From contig VBOW01000024.1 in the NCBI GenBank assembly GCA_005893275.1, forward strand, positions 1-54,299: a DNA stretch of 54,299 nt, read 5' to 3'. Under the pieces are notes generated by a model that saw nothing but the letters and a program-made list of their open reading frames with translations, had not been told where the DNA came from and made no database searches. This stretch comes from Candidatus Eisenbacteria bacterium (GTDB lineage Bacteria; Eisenbacteria; RBG-16-71-46; SZUA-252). A program made the translations under genes and the position numbers. Shown here piece after piece: positions 1 to 8,734 of the stretch. Numbering within the stretch: position 1 is the first letter of the stretch; every line of letters starts with the position of its first letter.

Positions 1-1791
1 CTCCAGAATTCCCGCGAACACGCGGAACATCTTCGCGGCGTATTCCTCGTAGCGTTCGTCGCCGGTCATGAGCCAGAGCCGCACGAGCACCCGCGCGGCC
101 ATCCCGTTCCCGGAGGGGACGGCCTGATCGAACACCTCCTTCGTGCGGGCGATGAGCGATTCGTGATCGCTTGCGACGAAGAAGAACCCTCCCTCGTCGG
201 GGTCCCAGAATCGTTCGATCATCGAGTCGGTCAGGGCGCGCGCCTGGTCGAGCCAGGTACCGTCCCCGCTCACCTCGTGGAGATCCAAGAGGCCCCACGC
301 CAAGAACGCATGGTCCTCCAAGTATCCGGGCAGCCGCGATTCTCCGGCGCGCCAGGAGCGCAGCAGCCGCCCGCCGCGGCGCATCGCCGTCCACACGAAG
401 CTCGCGGCGCGCGCCGCCGTATCCACGAAGTCCCGGCGCCCGAAAACGCGACCCGCCCTGGCGAAGGCTCCGATCATGAGGCCGTTCCACGCCGCGACCA
501 CCTTGTCGTCCCGCCCCGGCGCCGGCCGCTGGAGCCGAGCCAGGAGCAACCGTGCCCGCGCGCGATCCATCTTCGCGCGCAGGGCCTCCACGGGAATCTC
601 CTCCGCGCGCGCCAGCTCGGGCCACGAGCGCTTCCTATGGACGATATTTCCGGGCTCCTCGCCGGTAACGGGATCCACGAAATTCCCGGTTTCCTCGATC
701 CCGTACACACGCGCGAACAAATCCCCGACTTCCCGACCGAGCACGTCGGTGATTTCCTTCAACGACCAGAGGTAGTACGCGCCCTCGCCTCCCTCTGAGT
801 CCGCATCGAGCGCGGAATAAAACCCGCCTTCCTCGGCGGTCATCTCGCGCGTGACCCAGGCGAGCGTCTCCTCGGCGGCGCTGCGATACTCGGGATCTCC
901 CCAGCGGGCGAACGCTTCGGCGTAGACCGACGCGAGCTGCGCGTTGTCGTAGAGCATCTTCTCGAAGTGAGGGACGAGCCAGGTCGCGTCGGTGGCGTAG
1001 CGGTGGAATCCTCCTCCGACGTGGTCGCGGATGCCGCCCATCGCCATGCCGTCGAGGGTTCCGCGCACGATGGCCTCGAGATCCTCGCGCGGCGAGGCGG
1101 CGGTCGCATGGAGGAGCAGCTCCAGCGCGCCGTGCGGCGGGAACTTCGGCGCGCCGCCGAAGCCGCCGTAATGGCGGTCGTAACTCGCGGCCAGCTCGTC
1201 GACCGCGCGCCCGGATACGGCGGGATCGAGCGGACCCGACGCGACGAACTGGCGTCCGCCCTCCATCTGGCGGAGCGCGCTGGCCAGGCGGTCCGCCGCG
1301 CTCTCGACCTCCTCGCGGCGTGTCGCGAAGGTCTCGGCCAGGGCGGCGAGGACCGACGCGAATCCGGGATGCCCGCCGCGGTCGTCGGGCGGGAAGTAGG
1401 TCCCGCCCCAGAACGGCTTTTGGTCCGGGGTGAGGAATACGGACATCGGCCACCCGCCCGACCCCGTCAGGAGCTGCACGGCCCGCATGTAGATCTCATC
1501 CACGTCGGGCCTCTCTTCGCGATCCACCTTGATCGAGACGAATTTCTCGTTCAGAAGCTTCGCGATCGTCTCGCTCTCGAAAGACTCGCGCTCCATCACG
1601 TGACACCAGTGGCAGGAGCTGTAGCCGATCGAGAGAAAGACGGGTTTGTTCTCGCGCCGCGCCTTCTCGAAGGCTTCGGATCCCCAGGGGTACCAATCCA
1701 CGGGGTTCCACTGGTGCTGGAGAAGGTAGGGGCTCTGCTCTTTCGCGAGACGGTTTGGAGAGCGATCGCGGACGTGCGCCGGGGCGGTCAT
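1..1791 (-). CDS. Thioredoxin-fold DUF255 protein (YyaL/SPATA20 family), 3' end outside window
   Basis: The gene reads leftward out of the window, so 597 residues of an expected 670-700 are present. The N-terminus has the family signature around residues 18-36 ([19 protein letters not shown]) and a CHWC redox motif at Cys60/Cys63, followed by the invariant HVMERESF stretch. The rest is the all-alpha six-hairpin-glycosidase-like part usual in this family. The ATG at 1791 overlaps the stop of the upstream regulator gene by four bases (ATGA), so the two are probably translated together. YyaL-type proteins are widespread and their biochemical role is unsettled; a thiol-disulfide or sugar-processing role is suggested only by fold. 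Family call is secure, function is not. Confidence 0.9.
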   Translation of the reverse strand, partial: MTAPAHVRDRSPNRLAKEQSPYLLQHQWNPVDWYPWGSEAFEKARRENKPVFLSIGYSSCHWCHVMERESFESETIAKLLNEKFVSIKVDREERPDVDEIYMRAVQLLTGSGGWPMSVFLTPDQKPFWGGTYFPPDDRGGHPGFASVLAALAETFATRREEVESAADRLASALRQMEGGRQFVASGPLDPAVSGRAVDELAASYDRHYGGFGGAPKFPPHGALELLLHATAASPREDLEAIVRGTLDGMAMGGIRDHVGGGFHRYATDATWLVPHFEKMLYDNAQLASVYAEAFARWGDPEYRSAAEETLAWVTREMTAEEGGFYSALDADSEGGEGAYYLWSLKEITDVLGREVGDLFARVYGIEETGNFVDPVTGEEPGNIVHRKRSWPELARAEEIPVEALRAKMDRARARLLLARLQRPAPGRDDKVVAAWNGLMIGAFARAGRVFGRRDFVDTAARAASFVWTAMRRGGRLLRSWRAGESRLPGYLEDHAFLAWGLLDLHEVSGDGTWLDQARALTDSMIERFWDPDEGGFFFVASDHESLIARTKEVFDQAVPSGNGMAARVLVRLWLMTGDERYEEYAAKMFRVFAGILE

Positions 1792-2459
1792 CGCCGCTTC
1801 CTGCGGCGGACGATCACGAGGTTCGCCAGGTCGGCGCCGACGACGTGGCGGCGGTTTCCGACGACCACCGTCAGGGGACCGCGGAAAGGCGCCCGCTCCG
1901 CCACCTCGATCCGCGCGCCCGGAAGGAGCCCCAGCGATACGAGATAGCGGAGCTTCTCGGGATTGCGGTCGCTCACGCGGGCCACGATGGCGTGGGTTCC
2001 CTTTTCGAGCTGCCCGAGCGCTATTCCCTCCACGGGTGCCAATGCGCCGGTCTTCGTGGGAATCGGATCCCCGTGGGGATCGTGGGTTGGGTCGCCGAGA
2101 TTCCGCGTAAGAAGCTCCTCCATGTCGTCGCTCAGCACGTGCTCGAGCCGCTCCGCCTCGCCATCCACGCGCTCGAGCGGAACCCCCAGCCGCATATAGA
2201 GATAGAGCTCCCAAAGTCTGTGGTGGCGGACGATCTCCAGGGCGATCTTCCGGCCGCGGGGGGTGAGAGTCACCCCTCCGTAGCGCTCGTAGTTCAGAAG
2301 GCGCATGGTCTTGAGCTTCCGGACCATGCTCGTCACCGAGGGCGCGGACACGTTGAGCTCCGTGGCGATGTCCCCCACGGAGACCCGCTCACCCCCTTCA
2401 TGGCTCAGGCGCCAGATCGCCTTGAGGTAATCCTCTACGGCCTGGGTGACGGAGGGCAT
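1788..2459 (-). CDS. mntR: DtxR/MntR-family metal-dependent transcriptional regulator with FeoA/SH3 domain
   Basis: The 223-residue protein has the three-part DtxR layout: winged helix near residues 1-65, a metal-binding and dimerisation helical domain with the conserved H-H-R-L-W-E stretch near residue 80, and a C-terminal SH3/FeoA-like domain. Such proteins bind Mn2+ or Fe2+ and repress metal uptake genes. I place the start at the ATG at 2459 because M-P-S then aligns with family N-termini; a TTG at 2471 would add four residues. No Shine-Dalgarno is visible, so translation may be leaderless. It is coupled to the DUF255 gene and divergent from the cupredoxin-oxidase-ZIP operon, its likely target. 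The symbol marks family only; IdeR-like iron sensing is equally possible. Confidence 0.85.
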   Translation of the reverse strand: MPSVTQAVEDYLKAIWRLSHEGGERVSVGDIATELNVSAPSVTSMVRKLKTMRLLNYERYGGVTLTPRGRKIALEIVRHHRLWELYLYMRLGVPLERVDGEAERLEHVLSDDMEELLTRNLGDPTHDPHGDPIPTKTGALAPVEGIALGQLEKGTHAIVARVSDRNPEKLRYLVSLGLLPGARIEVAERAPFRGPLTVVVGNRRHVVGADLANLVIVRRRKRR

Positions 2460-2464
2460 AGGAG

Positions 2465-2493
2465 TTGACAATTAGAGTACCCTAAAGCAGAAT
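2465..2493 (+). promoter_or_regulatory. Sigma-70-like promoter of the cupredoxin-oxidase-ZIP operon
   Basis: A perfect TTGACA (-35) at 2465-2470 is followed by a 17 bp spacer and CAGAAT at 2488-2493, which matches the -10 consensus at four of six bases. Transcription would begin near 2500, about 30 bases before the GTG at 2532. One DtxR-like palindrome fills the spacer and another covers the predicted start site, so a bound repressor would block polymerase. Confidence 0.6.
2472..2485. promoter_or_regulatory. DtxR/MntR-like operator, site 1
   Basis: TTAGAGTACCCTAA is a palindrome with six of seven half-site bases paired. It resembles the TTAGG...CCTAA core recognised by DtxR-type repressors. 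It lies in the spacer of the rightward promoter and 13 bp upstream of the regulator's ATG, so it could also serve autoregulation. Confidence 0.6.
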
Positions 2494-2506
2494 TAGGTAT
2501 GGCTAA
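2493..2506. promoter_or_regulatory. DtxR/MntR-like operator, site 2
   Basis: TTAGGTATGGCTAA pairs at five of seven half-site positions and shares the TTAG/CTAA ends with site 1. The centres of the two sites are 21 bp apart, two helical turns, so two dimers could bind the same DNA face. It overlaps the likely transcription start. Confidence 0.5.
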
Positions 2507-2531
2507 CATTTTCCGTCTTGGAGGATCGCTC

Positions 2532-2906
2532 GTGAAACGTGTCTTCTTCCCCGTATTCCTGATACTCGCTCTGGCGGGCGTGGCGCTCGCGTTCGTGGGA
2601 CGGCGCCCTCCGTCCGGGCCCGCCCGAACGGTCGTGCTCAGCATGAACGATTATACGTTCAACGGGACGAATCCGACGCTCGCATTCGATCCGGGCGAGC
2701 GCATCCGTTTTGTCATCCGAAACGACGAGAACTCACCGATACGCCACAACTTCCGCGTCGTCGGACTGAACGTGCCGTGCGAGAGGGAACTCCAACCCGG
2801 CGAAACCCGCGAGGTCACGGTCACGCTGCCTCGCTCCGGTGAGTTCGCGTACACATGCTGCACCCATCCGGGGATGGGCGGGAAGATGGTGATCGAGGGC
2901 CGCTAG
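2532..2906 (+). CDS. Exported cupredoxin (plastocyanin-like copper protein)
   Basis: This is a small blue-copper-type protein of 124 residues. I choose the GTG at 2532 because GGAGG lies seven bases upstream and the product opens with a classic signal peptide (K-R, then a hydrophobic run to about residue 19). An upstream ATG at 2499 sits inside the operator and has no ribosome binding site. Copper ligands are visible: the His of SPIRHNF and the C-terminal C-C-T-H-P-G-M loop supplying Cys, His and Met. It would carry electrons or copper outside the cytoplasmic membrane. Its gene overlaps the multicopper oxidase gene, suggesting it delivers copper to, or shuttles electrons with, that oxidase. 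Confidence 0.85.
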   Translation: MKRVFFPVFLILALAGVALAFVGRRPPSGPARTVVLSMNDYTFNGTNPTLAFDPGERIRFVIRNDENSPIRHNFRVVGLNVPCERELQPGETREVTVTLPRSGEFAYTCCTHPGMGGKMVIEGR

Positions 2907-3892
2907 CCCGCGATCGCCGGTTCCCGCCTCCATCCCTCCTCATCGGTCTCCTGCTCCTCGGGCTCGCGGCCGCCCTCATGCTTTCGCTGCTTCCCGGCTT
3001 CTCCAAGGCCCAGCGCTCCGCGCACGCGGCGCGAAGGACCGACCCGATGGCCGAGGCGGCGAAGGAGCACGCGATCCGCACGCTCACGGAATTCGACACC
3101 GGCAAGGTGACCCGGCTCCCGGGGGGCCGGGTCCTCCGGGAGTATTGGATCGAGGCCCTCAACAAGGAAATCGAGGTCGCGCCCGGCGTGCGGTATGCCG
3201 CCTGGACGTTCAACGGCGCCGTGCCCGGACCGACGCTCCGGTGCACCGAGGGGGACTCCATCCTCGTGCATTTCACCAACAAGGCAGCGATGCCCCACTC
3301 GATGCACTTCCACGGGATCCACGCCGCGGGCATGGACGGGGTCTTCGAGCAGGTGCCGCCGGGATCGAGCTTCGACTACGCGTTTACGGCGAGGCCCTTT
3401 GGGCTCCATCTCTACCACTGCCACACGATGCCGGTGAAGATGCACATCGCGCGCGGTCTCTACGGGGTGTTTCTGGTCGACCCGAAAACGCCGCGGCCCA
3501 AGGCGCGCGAGATGGTCATGGTGATGAACGGGTTCGACACGGACCTGAACGGGGAGGACAACGAGTTCTATACCGTGAACGGTTTCGCCAACGTGTTCTT
3601 CCGGGACTACCCCATTCCGATCAAGCAGGGGGAGCTGCAGCGAGTCTATCTCGTGAACATGACCGAGTTCGATCTTTTGAACTCGATGCATACCCACGCG
3701 ACCTTTTTCCATGTCTATCCGACAGGGACATCGATGACGCCCACGATCTACACGGACACGATCTCGATGGGCCAGGGAGAGCGCGCGATTCTCGAGTTCC
3801 GCTACGATTATCCTGGACGGTTCCTCTTCCACGCGCATCAGAATGAGTTCGCGGAGCTGGGCTGGCTGGGTCAGTTCGAGGTGAAGCCGTGA
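2855..3892 (+). CDS. Two-domain multicopper oxidase, type 1 site in domain 1 (type C-like)
   Basis: The 345-residue protein has an N-terminal hydrophobic segment (residues 27-46) and two cupredoxin domains. All eight histidines for a type 2/3 trinuclear cluster are visible in four pairs: H151/H153, H188/H190, H279/H281 and H326/H328. The type 1 site is only in domain 1: H148, C189 and H197. The axial position matching NirK Met150 is Leu202, as in laccases and Fet3. Domain 2 has no such Cys. The family oxidises metals, phenols or copper with O2; metal oxidation is suggested by the ZIP and DtxR neighbours. ATG 2855 is the only good start upstream of the membrane segment, although it overlaps the cupredoxin gene by 52 bases. 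Confidence 0.85.
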   Translation: MLHPSGDGREDGDRGPLARDRRFPPPSLLIGLLLLGLAAALMLSLLPGFSKAQRSAHAARRTDPMAEAAKEHAIRTLTEFDTGKVTRLPGGRVLREYWIEALNKEIEVAPGVRYAAWTFNGAVPGPTLRCTEGDSILVHFTNKAAMPHSMHFHGIHAAGMDGVFEQVPPGSSFDYAFTARPFGLHLYHCHTMPVKMHIARGLYGVFLVDPKTPRPKAREMVMVMNGFDTDLNGEDNEFYTVNGFANVFFRDYPIPIKQGELQRVYLVNMTEFDLLNSMHTHATFFHVYPTGTSMTPTIYTDTISMGQGERAILEFRYDYPGRFLFHAHQNEFAELGWLGQFEVKP

Positions 3893-5142
3893 CGGTTCAG
3901 GACGAGCGCGGGCCCGCGCCCGCCACACGGGCCGGCGCCACGCGGGCCGGCGCCGCGGCCCGTTCGAGCGCGCTCCGGGTCGTCGTATCCGGGTTTGCCC
4001 CGCTCCTGCTCGTGGCGCTCATGGCCTGGTGGTTTCTCCGCTTCGGCGTCGACTACGTGAGGCTCGGGCCCGCCCCCGTCGAGAAGCTCGCGATCGAACG
4101 GGTGATCTTCCGGCCCCAGGAGATCACGCTCCTCGTGCGCAACGAAGGGCCCGGCCCGCTCACGGTGGCGCAGCTTCTCGTGAACCAGGCCATGTGGGAT
4201 TTCTCGATCACGCCCGGACGCGAGCTGGCCAGGCTTCAGAGCGCGCGAATCTCGGTCCCGTTCGATTGGATCGAAGGCGACCCCTACGTCTTCGATGTGA
4301 TCACCGGCACGGGAATCCGCCACGTGCGCAAGGTCGAGGTCGCGACCGCGACTCCGAGCGTGAGCCCGCGGGCGCTCAGCATTTTCGGGCTGCTCGGCGT
4401 CTATGTCGGAGTGATTCCGGTCTTCCTGGGCTTGCTCTGGCTTCCCTTCCTCCGCTCGATGCCCCGAAGCTGGATGGATTTCTGGATTTCCCTTACCGCC
4501 GGGCTCCTCGCCTTTCTCGCGATCGACACCTTCCGCGAATCGTTCGAGGTCATGGGCCGTGTTCCCGAGTTTCTGAACGGTTTGATGCTCGTGGCGCTGG
4601 GGGCGATCGGAGCGTTTCTCGCGCTCACGGGCATCGACACGATCCTGAGGCGCGGCAGCGAAAGCCGGCCTGCACCCGCGCGCGGCATGGCCCTCGCGAT
4701 GATGATCGCGATCGGGATCGGCCTTCACAATTTGGGCGAGGGGTTGGCGATCGGCGCGGCCTACACCCTGGGCGAAGTGGCGCTCGGCTCGTTTCTCATC
4801 CTCGGGTTCACGCTCCACAACACGACGGAGGGGCTGGCGATCCTGTCGCCGATCGTCCAGGAAGAGGTCTCGTGGCGCGATCTGGCGCTGCTCGGCTTCG
4901 TGGGCGGCGGGCCCACGATCGTGGGGGCCTGGACGGGCGCGTTCACCTACTCGGATCCTCTGTCTCTGGTCTTTCTCGGGATCGGCGGCGGCGCCATTCT
5001 CCAGGTGATCCGCGTCCTCGTCCGCGCGAGAGCGGAATCCGGCGAATCCGCGGTCGAGGCCCTCGCGAAGCCGAGGAACATCGCCGGCCTCCTGGTCGGC
5101 TTCCTTCTCATGTACCTCACGGGACTGCTCGTGGCGGGTTAG
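3889..5142 (+). CDS. ZIP-family metal transporter with an extra N-terminal extracytoplasmic domain
   Basis: The C-terminal part (residues ~155-417) is a ZIP permease: H-N-L-G-E-G in TM4 and H-N-T-T-E-G in TM5 are the paired metal-binding motifs for Zn, Fe or Mn. Unlike the usual 250-310 residue bacterial ZupT/GufA proteins, this one starts with a membrane segment at about residues 32-52. Roughly 100 mostly beta-predicted residues follow before TM1 of the ZIP core. The GTG start at 3889 overlaps the oxidase stop by four bases, coupling the two genes. The extension could dock with the oxidase or cupredoxin, which is inference. Transport direction and metal cannot be read from the sequence. Confidence 0.85.
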   Translation: MTVQDERGPAPATRAGATRAGAAARSSALRVVVSGFAPLLLVALMAWWFLRFGVDYVRLGPAPVEKLAIERVIFRPQEITLLVRNEGPGPLTVAQLLVNQAMWDFSITPGRELARLQSARISVPFDWIEGDPYVFDVITGTGIRHVRKVEVATATPSVSPRALSIFGLLGVYVGVIPVFLGLLWLPFLRSMPRSWMDFWISLTAGLLAFLAIDTFRESFEVMGRVPEFLNGLMLVALGAIGAFLALTGIDTILRRGSESRPAPARGMALAMMIAIGIGLHNLGEGLAIGAAYTLGEVALGSFLILGFTLHNTTEGLAILSPIVQEEVSWRDLALLGFVGGGPTIVGAWTGAFTYSDPLSLVFLGIGGGAILQVIRVLVRARAESGESAVEALAKPRNIAGLLVGFLLMYLTGLLVAG

Positions 5143-5151
5143 AATCCCCGA

Positions 5152-6066
5152 ATGAAGCCGGCGGCCATCATCGCGCGCGAGCTCACCAAGCGGTACGGAG
5201 AGCTCGAAGCGGTTCGGGGCGTTTCTTTCGAGGTCGGGAGCGGCGAGGTCGTCGGCTTCCTCGGTCCGAACGGCGCCGGCAAGACCACGACGGTGCGCAT
5301 GCTCTCCTGCTTTCTTCCCCCCACCGCCGGAACGGCGAGCATCCACGGCCTCGACGTCCGCGAACGACCCCGCGACGTGAAGCGGCTCATCGGGGTGTGC
5401 CCGCAGGAGGACAACCTCGACCCCGATTTCAACGTCCTGAAAAACCTCCTCGTGTACGGGCGCTACTTCGGGCTCCCCAGCCGGACCGTGCGCGGCCGCG
5501 CGCTCGAGCTCCTCGAGTTCGTCGCCCTTTCGGACAAAAGCCGCGCCCCCATCCAGGCTCTCTCGGGCGGGATGAAGCGGCGGCTGATCCTGGCGCGCGC
5601 GCTTCTGAACGAACCGCGCGTCCTGATTCTCGACGAGCCCACCACGGGCCTCGATCCGCAGGCTCGCCACGCGATCTGGACGCGGGTCCGCGGCCTCCGA
5701 GCCCACGGCACGACGGTCCTTCTCACGACCCACTACATGGAAGAAGCCACGCAGCTTTGCGACCGGGTCGTGGTCATGGACGACGGGCAGATCCTCCTCG
5801 AAGGGGCGCCCCTCGCGCTGGTGGAACGCGAGGTGGGACGCACGGTGGTGGAGGCGTGGAATTACGGCGAGGAATTCATGGAATTCATGCGCGCGCTGAA
5901 GGGCCGGCTCGAGGAAGTCGGGGACCGGTTGTACTTCTATCCCCAGGAAGGGGACCACATCGAACGGTTGCTCGAGGAGCGCTTTCCGCAGCAGGAACGC
6001 CTCATCCGGCGCGCGACGCTGGAGGATGTCTTCCTGAAACTGACGGGCCGGGCGCTCCGGGACTGA
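5152..6066 (+). CDS. ABC-2 type exporter, ATP-binding subunit (NodI/DrrA-like)
   Basis: The 304-residue ATPase has Walker A GPNGAGKTT at about residues 39-47, a Q-loop (C-P-Q-E-D-N), signature L-S-G-G-M-K-R-R, Walker B L-I-L-D-E-P and the H-loop T-T-H-Y-M-E-E-A. The C-terminal 80 residues form the accessory domain usual in drug or polysaccharide exporters. It begins nine bases after the ZIP stop and is followed four bases later by its permease gene. The pair could be co-transcribed with the metal operon, but its fold fits export of a drug, lipid or glycan. The substrate is unknown. Confidence 0.92.
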   Translation: MKPAAIIARELTKRYGELEAVRGVSFEVGSGEVVGFLGPNGAGKTTTVRMLSCFLPPTAGTASIHGLDVRERPRDVKRLIGVCPQEDNLDPDFNVLKNLLVYGRYFGLPSRTVRGRALELLEFVALSDKSRAPIQALSGGMKRRLILARALLNEPRVLILDEPTTGLDPQARHAIWTRVRGLRAHGTTVLLTTHYMEEATQLCDRVVVMDDGQILLEGAPLALVEREVGRTVVEAWNYGEEFMEFMRALKGRLEEVGDRLYFYPQEGDHIERLLEERFPQQERLIRRATLEDVFLKLTGRALRD

Positions 6067-6070
6067 GGCC

Positions 6071-6862
6071 GTGCGCTCCATCCTACATAATGCATCGCTC
6101 CGGTCGTTCCGCGTGTGGCAGCGGGACCTGGACGTGTATCTCACCAACTGGAGGACGGAGTTCCTCCCGCCTCTATCGGAGCCGGTCCTCTACGTGTTCG
6201 CGTTCGGCTTCGGGCTGGGCTCCCTGATCCACAACGTCCACTACCAGGGTCGGGAGCTTTCGTATCTGCGCTTCATGGCGCCGGGGATCGTCGCGGTCGC
6301 GATCATGTTCTGGAGCTACTTCGAGACGACCTACTCCTCGTTCGTGCGGATGTACTACCAGAGGACCTTCGACGCGATCCTCGCGACGCCGCTCCTCGTG
6401 GAGGACGTCATCCTGGGCGAGCTGCTCTGGGGAGCGACGAAGGCGGTGATCGCGAGCACCATCATGCTCTGCATGCTCGCGCTTCTGGGGCTCGTGACGT
6501 GGCCCTCCGCCCTCTGGGTGATTCCTCTCTCCGGGATCGCGGGGGTTCTTTTCTCGGCGCTGGGGCTCGTCGTCACGTCGGTCACGAGGAACATCTCATC
6601 GTTCAACCTGCCGATGTTCCTCATGATCATGCCGATGTTCATGTTCAGCGGCACGTTCTTCCCGGTGAGCATTCTTCCCAAGTGGGCGCTCGCGATCGCG
6701 TGGTGCCTGCCTCTCACCCACGTCTCTCACCTCGTCCGCGCCGCGGTGCTGGGCTGGCCTCGGGGACCGCTCCTGGCCGCGAGCGTCCTGTATGTCGTGC
6801 TCCTCGCGGCGGTCCTGTCGGCGCTCGCGCTCAAGCTGATGAAGCGGCGGTTGATCCAGTAG
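6071..6862 (+). CDS. ABC-2 type exporter, permease subunit (NodJ-like)
   Basis: This 263-residue membrane protein has about six hydrophobic segments and the ABC-2 signature near residues 175-205 (N-L-P-M-F-L-M, then M-F-S-G-T-F-F-P). It starts at a GTG four bases after the ATPase gene and forms the transport channel with it. It ends in a short convergent junction with the anti-sigma gene. Substrate unknown. Confidence 0.9.
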   Translation: MRSILHNASLRSFRVWQRDLDVYLTNWRTEFLPPLSEPVLYVFAFGFGLGSLIHNVHYQGRELSYLRFMAPGIVAVAIMFWSYFETTYSSFVRMYYQRTFDAILATPLLVEDVILGELLWGATKAVIASTIMLCMLALLGLVTWPSALWVIPLSGIAGVLFSALGLVVTSVTRNISSFNLPMFLMIMPMFMFSGTFFPVSILPKWALAIAWCLPLTHVSHLVRAAVLGWPRGPLLAASVLYVVLLAAVLSALALKLMKRRLIQ

Positions 6863-6877
6863 GAGCGCGCTACCGCG

Positions 6878-7999
6878 TTACCGCGGGAGCGTCCGGAGCC
6901 TCGCCTCGGCGACGCGCGCCGCCTCGGGATCGGAGCGGCCGAGCGCGATCGCGCGGCGATAATGGTGCACGATGCCTTCGTAGAGCATGTAGTCCCCGGG
7001 TGTGTATCGCAGCCGCATCGCCTCGGCGAGGTAGAGGCGTATCCGCGCCGAATCCGCGCCCGCCCGGCCTGAAACATAGAGGGCTCGAAGATCGGGCTCG
7101 GCACGCTCCAGCGCTTCGGGCGACACGGTTTCGTCCCACACGGGCGGGAGCCCGAACCGCCGCAGCACCGCCTCGTATTCGCCGCCGGTCGGGGATGACT
7201 CCTCGGCGCGGAACCGTGATGCGGCCGCTCGACCCTCCTCGGCCGATTCCGGCGCGGCAAGAGCGGCGGCTCTCCCGGGCTGTTCGGGCTCCGGCTCCAT
7301 CGGCTGCTCGTCCGAGGGAACAAGGATGACCTTCGACGCCTGATCGGCCGCCTCGTTGCGGGCTTTTTGCTCGCGCTTCGCGAGCCGATCCTTCGCGCGC
7401 GCCTCCTTCGCCGCATCGCGCATGGCGAGGTTCTCGACGCCTCCGACCGCCCCCGATTCCCCCGGCGCGCTCCCCACCGGGGCCTCGTTTACCCTCGTCG
7501 GAAGGAGAGGCGCACGCGGGTAGCCCCCCTGTTTCACGAGAATCACGACGACCGCCAGGACCGCGGCCGCGGCGCCGGCCGTGGAGAGAACCGCGGGCCA
7601 GGGCAGGCGCGGAGCATCCCGGACGCGCCGATCCTCGCCGGCCTGGTCCTCATCGAAGACGCCGCGGCGGCCACGACCCGAGCCGGCGTCGCGGCCCACA
7701 CGAACGCCTCCGGCAGGCACACCCTTCTCCGTCCCCACCGTGCCCGTCTCCACCTCGCCACCCGCCGCCGCGATCCGTGCGCGGACGCTCTCGTGCAGGT
7801 GCTCCAGATATTCGGCCGGGGATCGATCCGGGGACCGGCGAAGCTCGGCTTCGAGCGAGGAGACCTGATCGATCAGCATCCGGCACGCACTGCAACCGAT
7901 CACGTGGGCCTCGATGACCCCCCGCTTCTCCGGTGGCAACTCGCCGTCCCGGTAGGCGAAGAGGTCTTCGGAGCGAGGGTGTGTCGTATCGTCTCTCAT
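6878..7999 (-). CDS. Membrane anti-sigma factor with zinc-finger (zf-HC2) domain
   Basis: The 373-residue protein has an N-terminal zinc-binding anti-sigma domain (H-V-I-G-C-S-A-C near residue 31). One membrane helix follows around residues 150-172 (VLSTAGAAAAVLAVVVILV). About 200 residues of Ala/Glu-rich linker and C-terminal sensor region lie beyond the membrane. The ATG overlaps the sigma-factor stop by four bases, the usual arrangement for a cognate pair. It should hold the ECF sigma factor at the membrane until a signal releases it. The C-terminal part matches no domain I recognise. Confidence 0.82.
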   Translation of the reverse strand: MRDDTTHPRSEDLFAYRDGELPPEKRGVIEAHVIGCSACRMLIDQVSSLEAELRRSPDRSPAEYLEHLHESVRARIAAAGGEVETGTVGTEKGVPAGGVRVGRDAGSGRGRRGVFDEDQAGEDRRVRDAPRLPWPAVLSTAGAAAAVLAVVVILVKQGGYPRAPLLPTRVNEAPVGSAPGESGAVGGVENLAMRDAAKEARAKDRLAKREQKARNEAADQASKVILVPSDEQPMEPEPEQPGRAAALAAPESAEEGRAAASRFRAEESSPTGGEYEAVLRRFGLPPVWDETVSPEALERAEPDLRALYVSGRAGADSARIRLYLAEAMRLRYTPGDYMLYEGIVHHYRRAIALGRSDPEAARVAEARLRTLPR

Positions 8000-8592
8000 C
8001 GGCGGAACCTCGACGCTCGGATCCTCTCCACTTCCTCGAGCAAGGCCTCGCGCGCGCGGGCCAATCGGGACATGACGGTGCCTATCGGGATATCCAACGC
8101 GCTTGCGATCTCGGCGTACGGCAGATCCCCCTCCACGCGAAGGGCGAGAATCGAACGATGCTCTTCGGAGAGCCGCTCCAGAGCTTGCTCCACGTCGAGC
8201 AGGTTCTGCCGCCCGGCCGGGTCCAGTGTAGCGTCGGGCAGCCGTTCCGCGAGCGTCATTCCCTCGTTCCCCGGCTCATCGAGCGGAACCGTTGCCCGGC
8301 GGGCGCCCTGGCGGATCTGGCTCAACGCCGTCCTCGCGACGATCGTGAGGAACCACGGCCCGAACGCGCAGCCCGCGTCGAAGCGTGGGAGCGCGCGGTA
8401 GGCTTTGACATAGCTGTCCTGGACCACGTCGTCGGCGTCCTCGTGGTTGCGCGTGATCCTGCGTGCCAGTCGATAGGCGGGGCGCCGCGTGCGGCGCACG
8501 AGCTCGTCGAATGCGTCGATCTCGCCGGCCAGCACGAGCTGGACGATCTCGGCGTCCGGAACCGCCGTGCGGTCGGGCTTTATCGAACCCAT
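7996..8592 (-). CDS. ECF-type RNA polymerase sigma factor
   Basis: The 198-residue protein contains sigma region 2 (D-A-D-D-V-V-Q-D-S-Y-V-K-A near residues 50-62) and region 4 with a helix-turn-helix (Y-A-E-I-A-S-A-L-D-I-P-I-G-T-V near residues 160-175). Regions 1 and 3 are absent, as expected for the ECF class. It is translationally coupled to the zinc-finger anti-sigma gene downstream. Its targets cannot be told from this window. Confidence 0.92.
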   Translation of the reverse strand: MGSIKPDRTAVPDAEIVQLVLAGEIDAFDELVRRTRRPAYRLARRITRNHEDADDVVQDSYVKAYRALPRFDAGCAFGPWFLTIVARTALSQIRQGARRATVPLDEPGNEGMTLAERLPDATLDPAGRQNLLDVEQALERLSEEHRSILALRVEGDLPYAEIASALDIPIGTVMSRLARAREALLEEVERIRASRFRR

Positions 8593-8654
8593 GGGACGCG
8601 GACTGTACTACGCGCGTTGCGCAGCGTGTATTCCAAACAAAACGGGTGTGCCGA

Positions 8655-8683
8655 TTGAACTTTGCGGCCCAAGCACATAGGAT
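8655..8683 (+). promoter_or_regulatory. Possible sigma-70 promoter for the M20 peptidase gene
   Basis: TTGAAC at 8655-8660, 17 bp spacing and TAGGAT at 8678-8683 each match consensus at four of six bases. The site lies 52 bases before the ATG in the divergent gap with the sigma gene. Confidence 0.35.
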
Positions 8684-8734
8684 GATTCGATTCGGCCGGG
8701 CAAACCGCGTGTCCAGTCCTCCAGAGGAGCCGCC

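Noticed and set aside
2499-2531. ATG at 2499 as start of the cupredoxin
   Set aside because: It lies inside operator site 2 and has no ribosome binding site, while GTG 2532 has GGAGG at correct spacing and begins a signal peptide.
3871-6147. Long minus-strand open frame of 758 codons
   Set aside because: It is antisense to the ZIP and ABC genes, has a Glu/Arg/His-rich composition typical of GC-rich shadow frames, and shows no domain.
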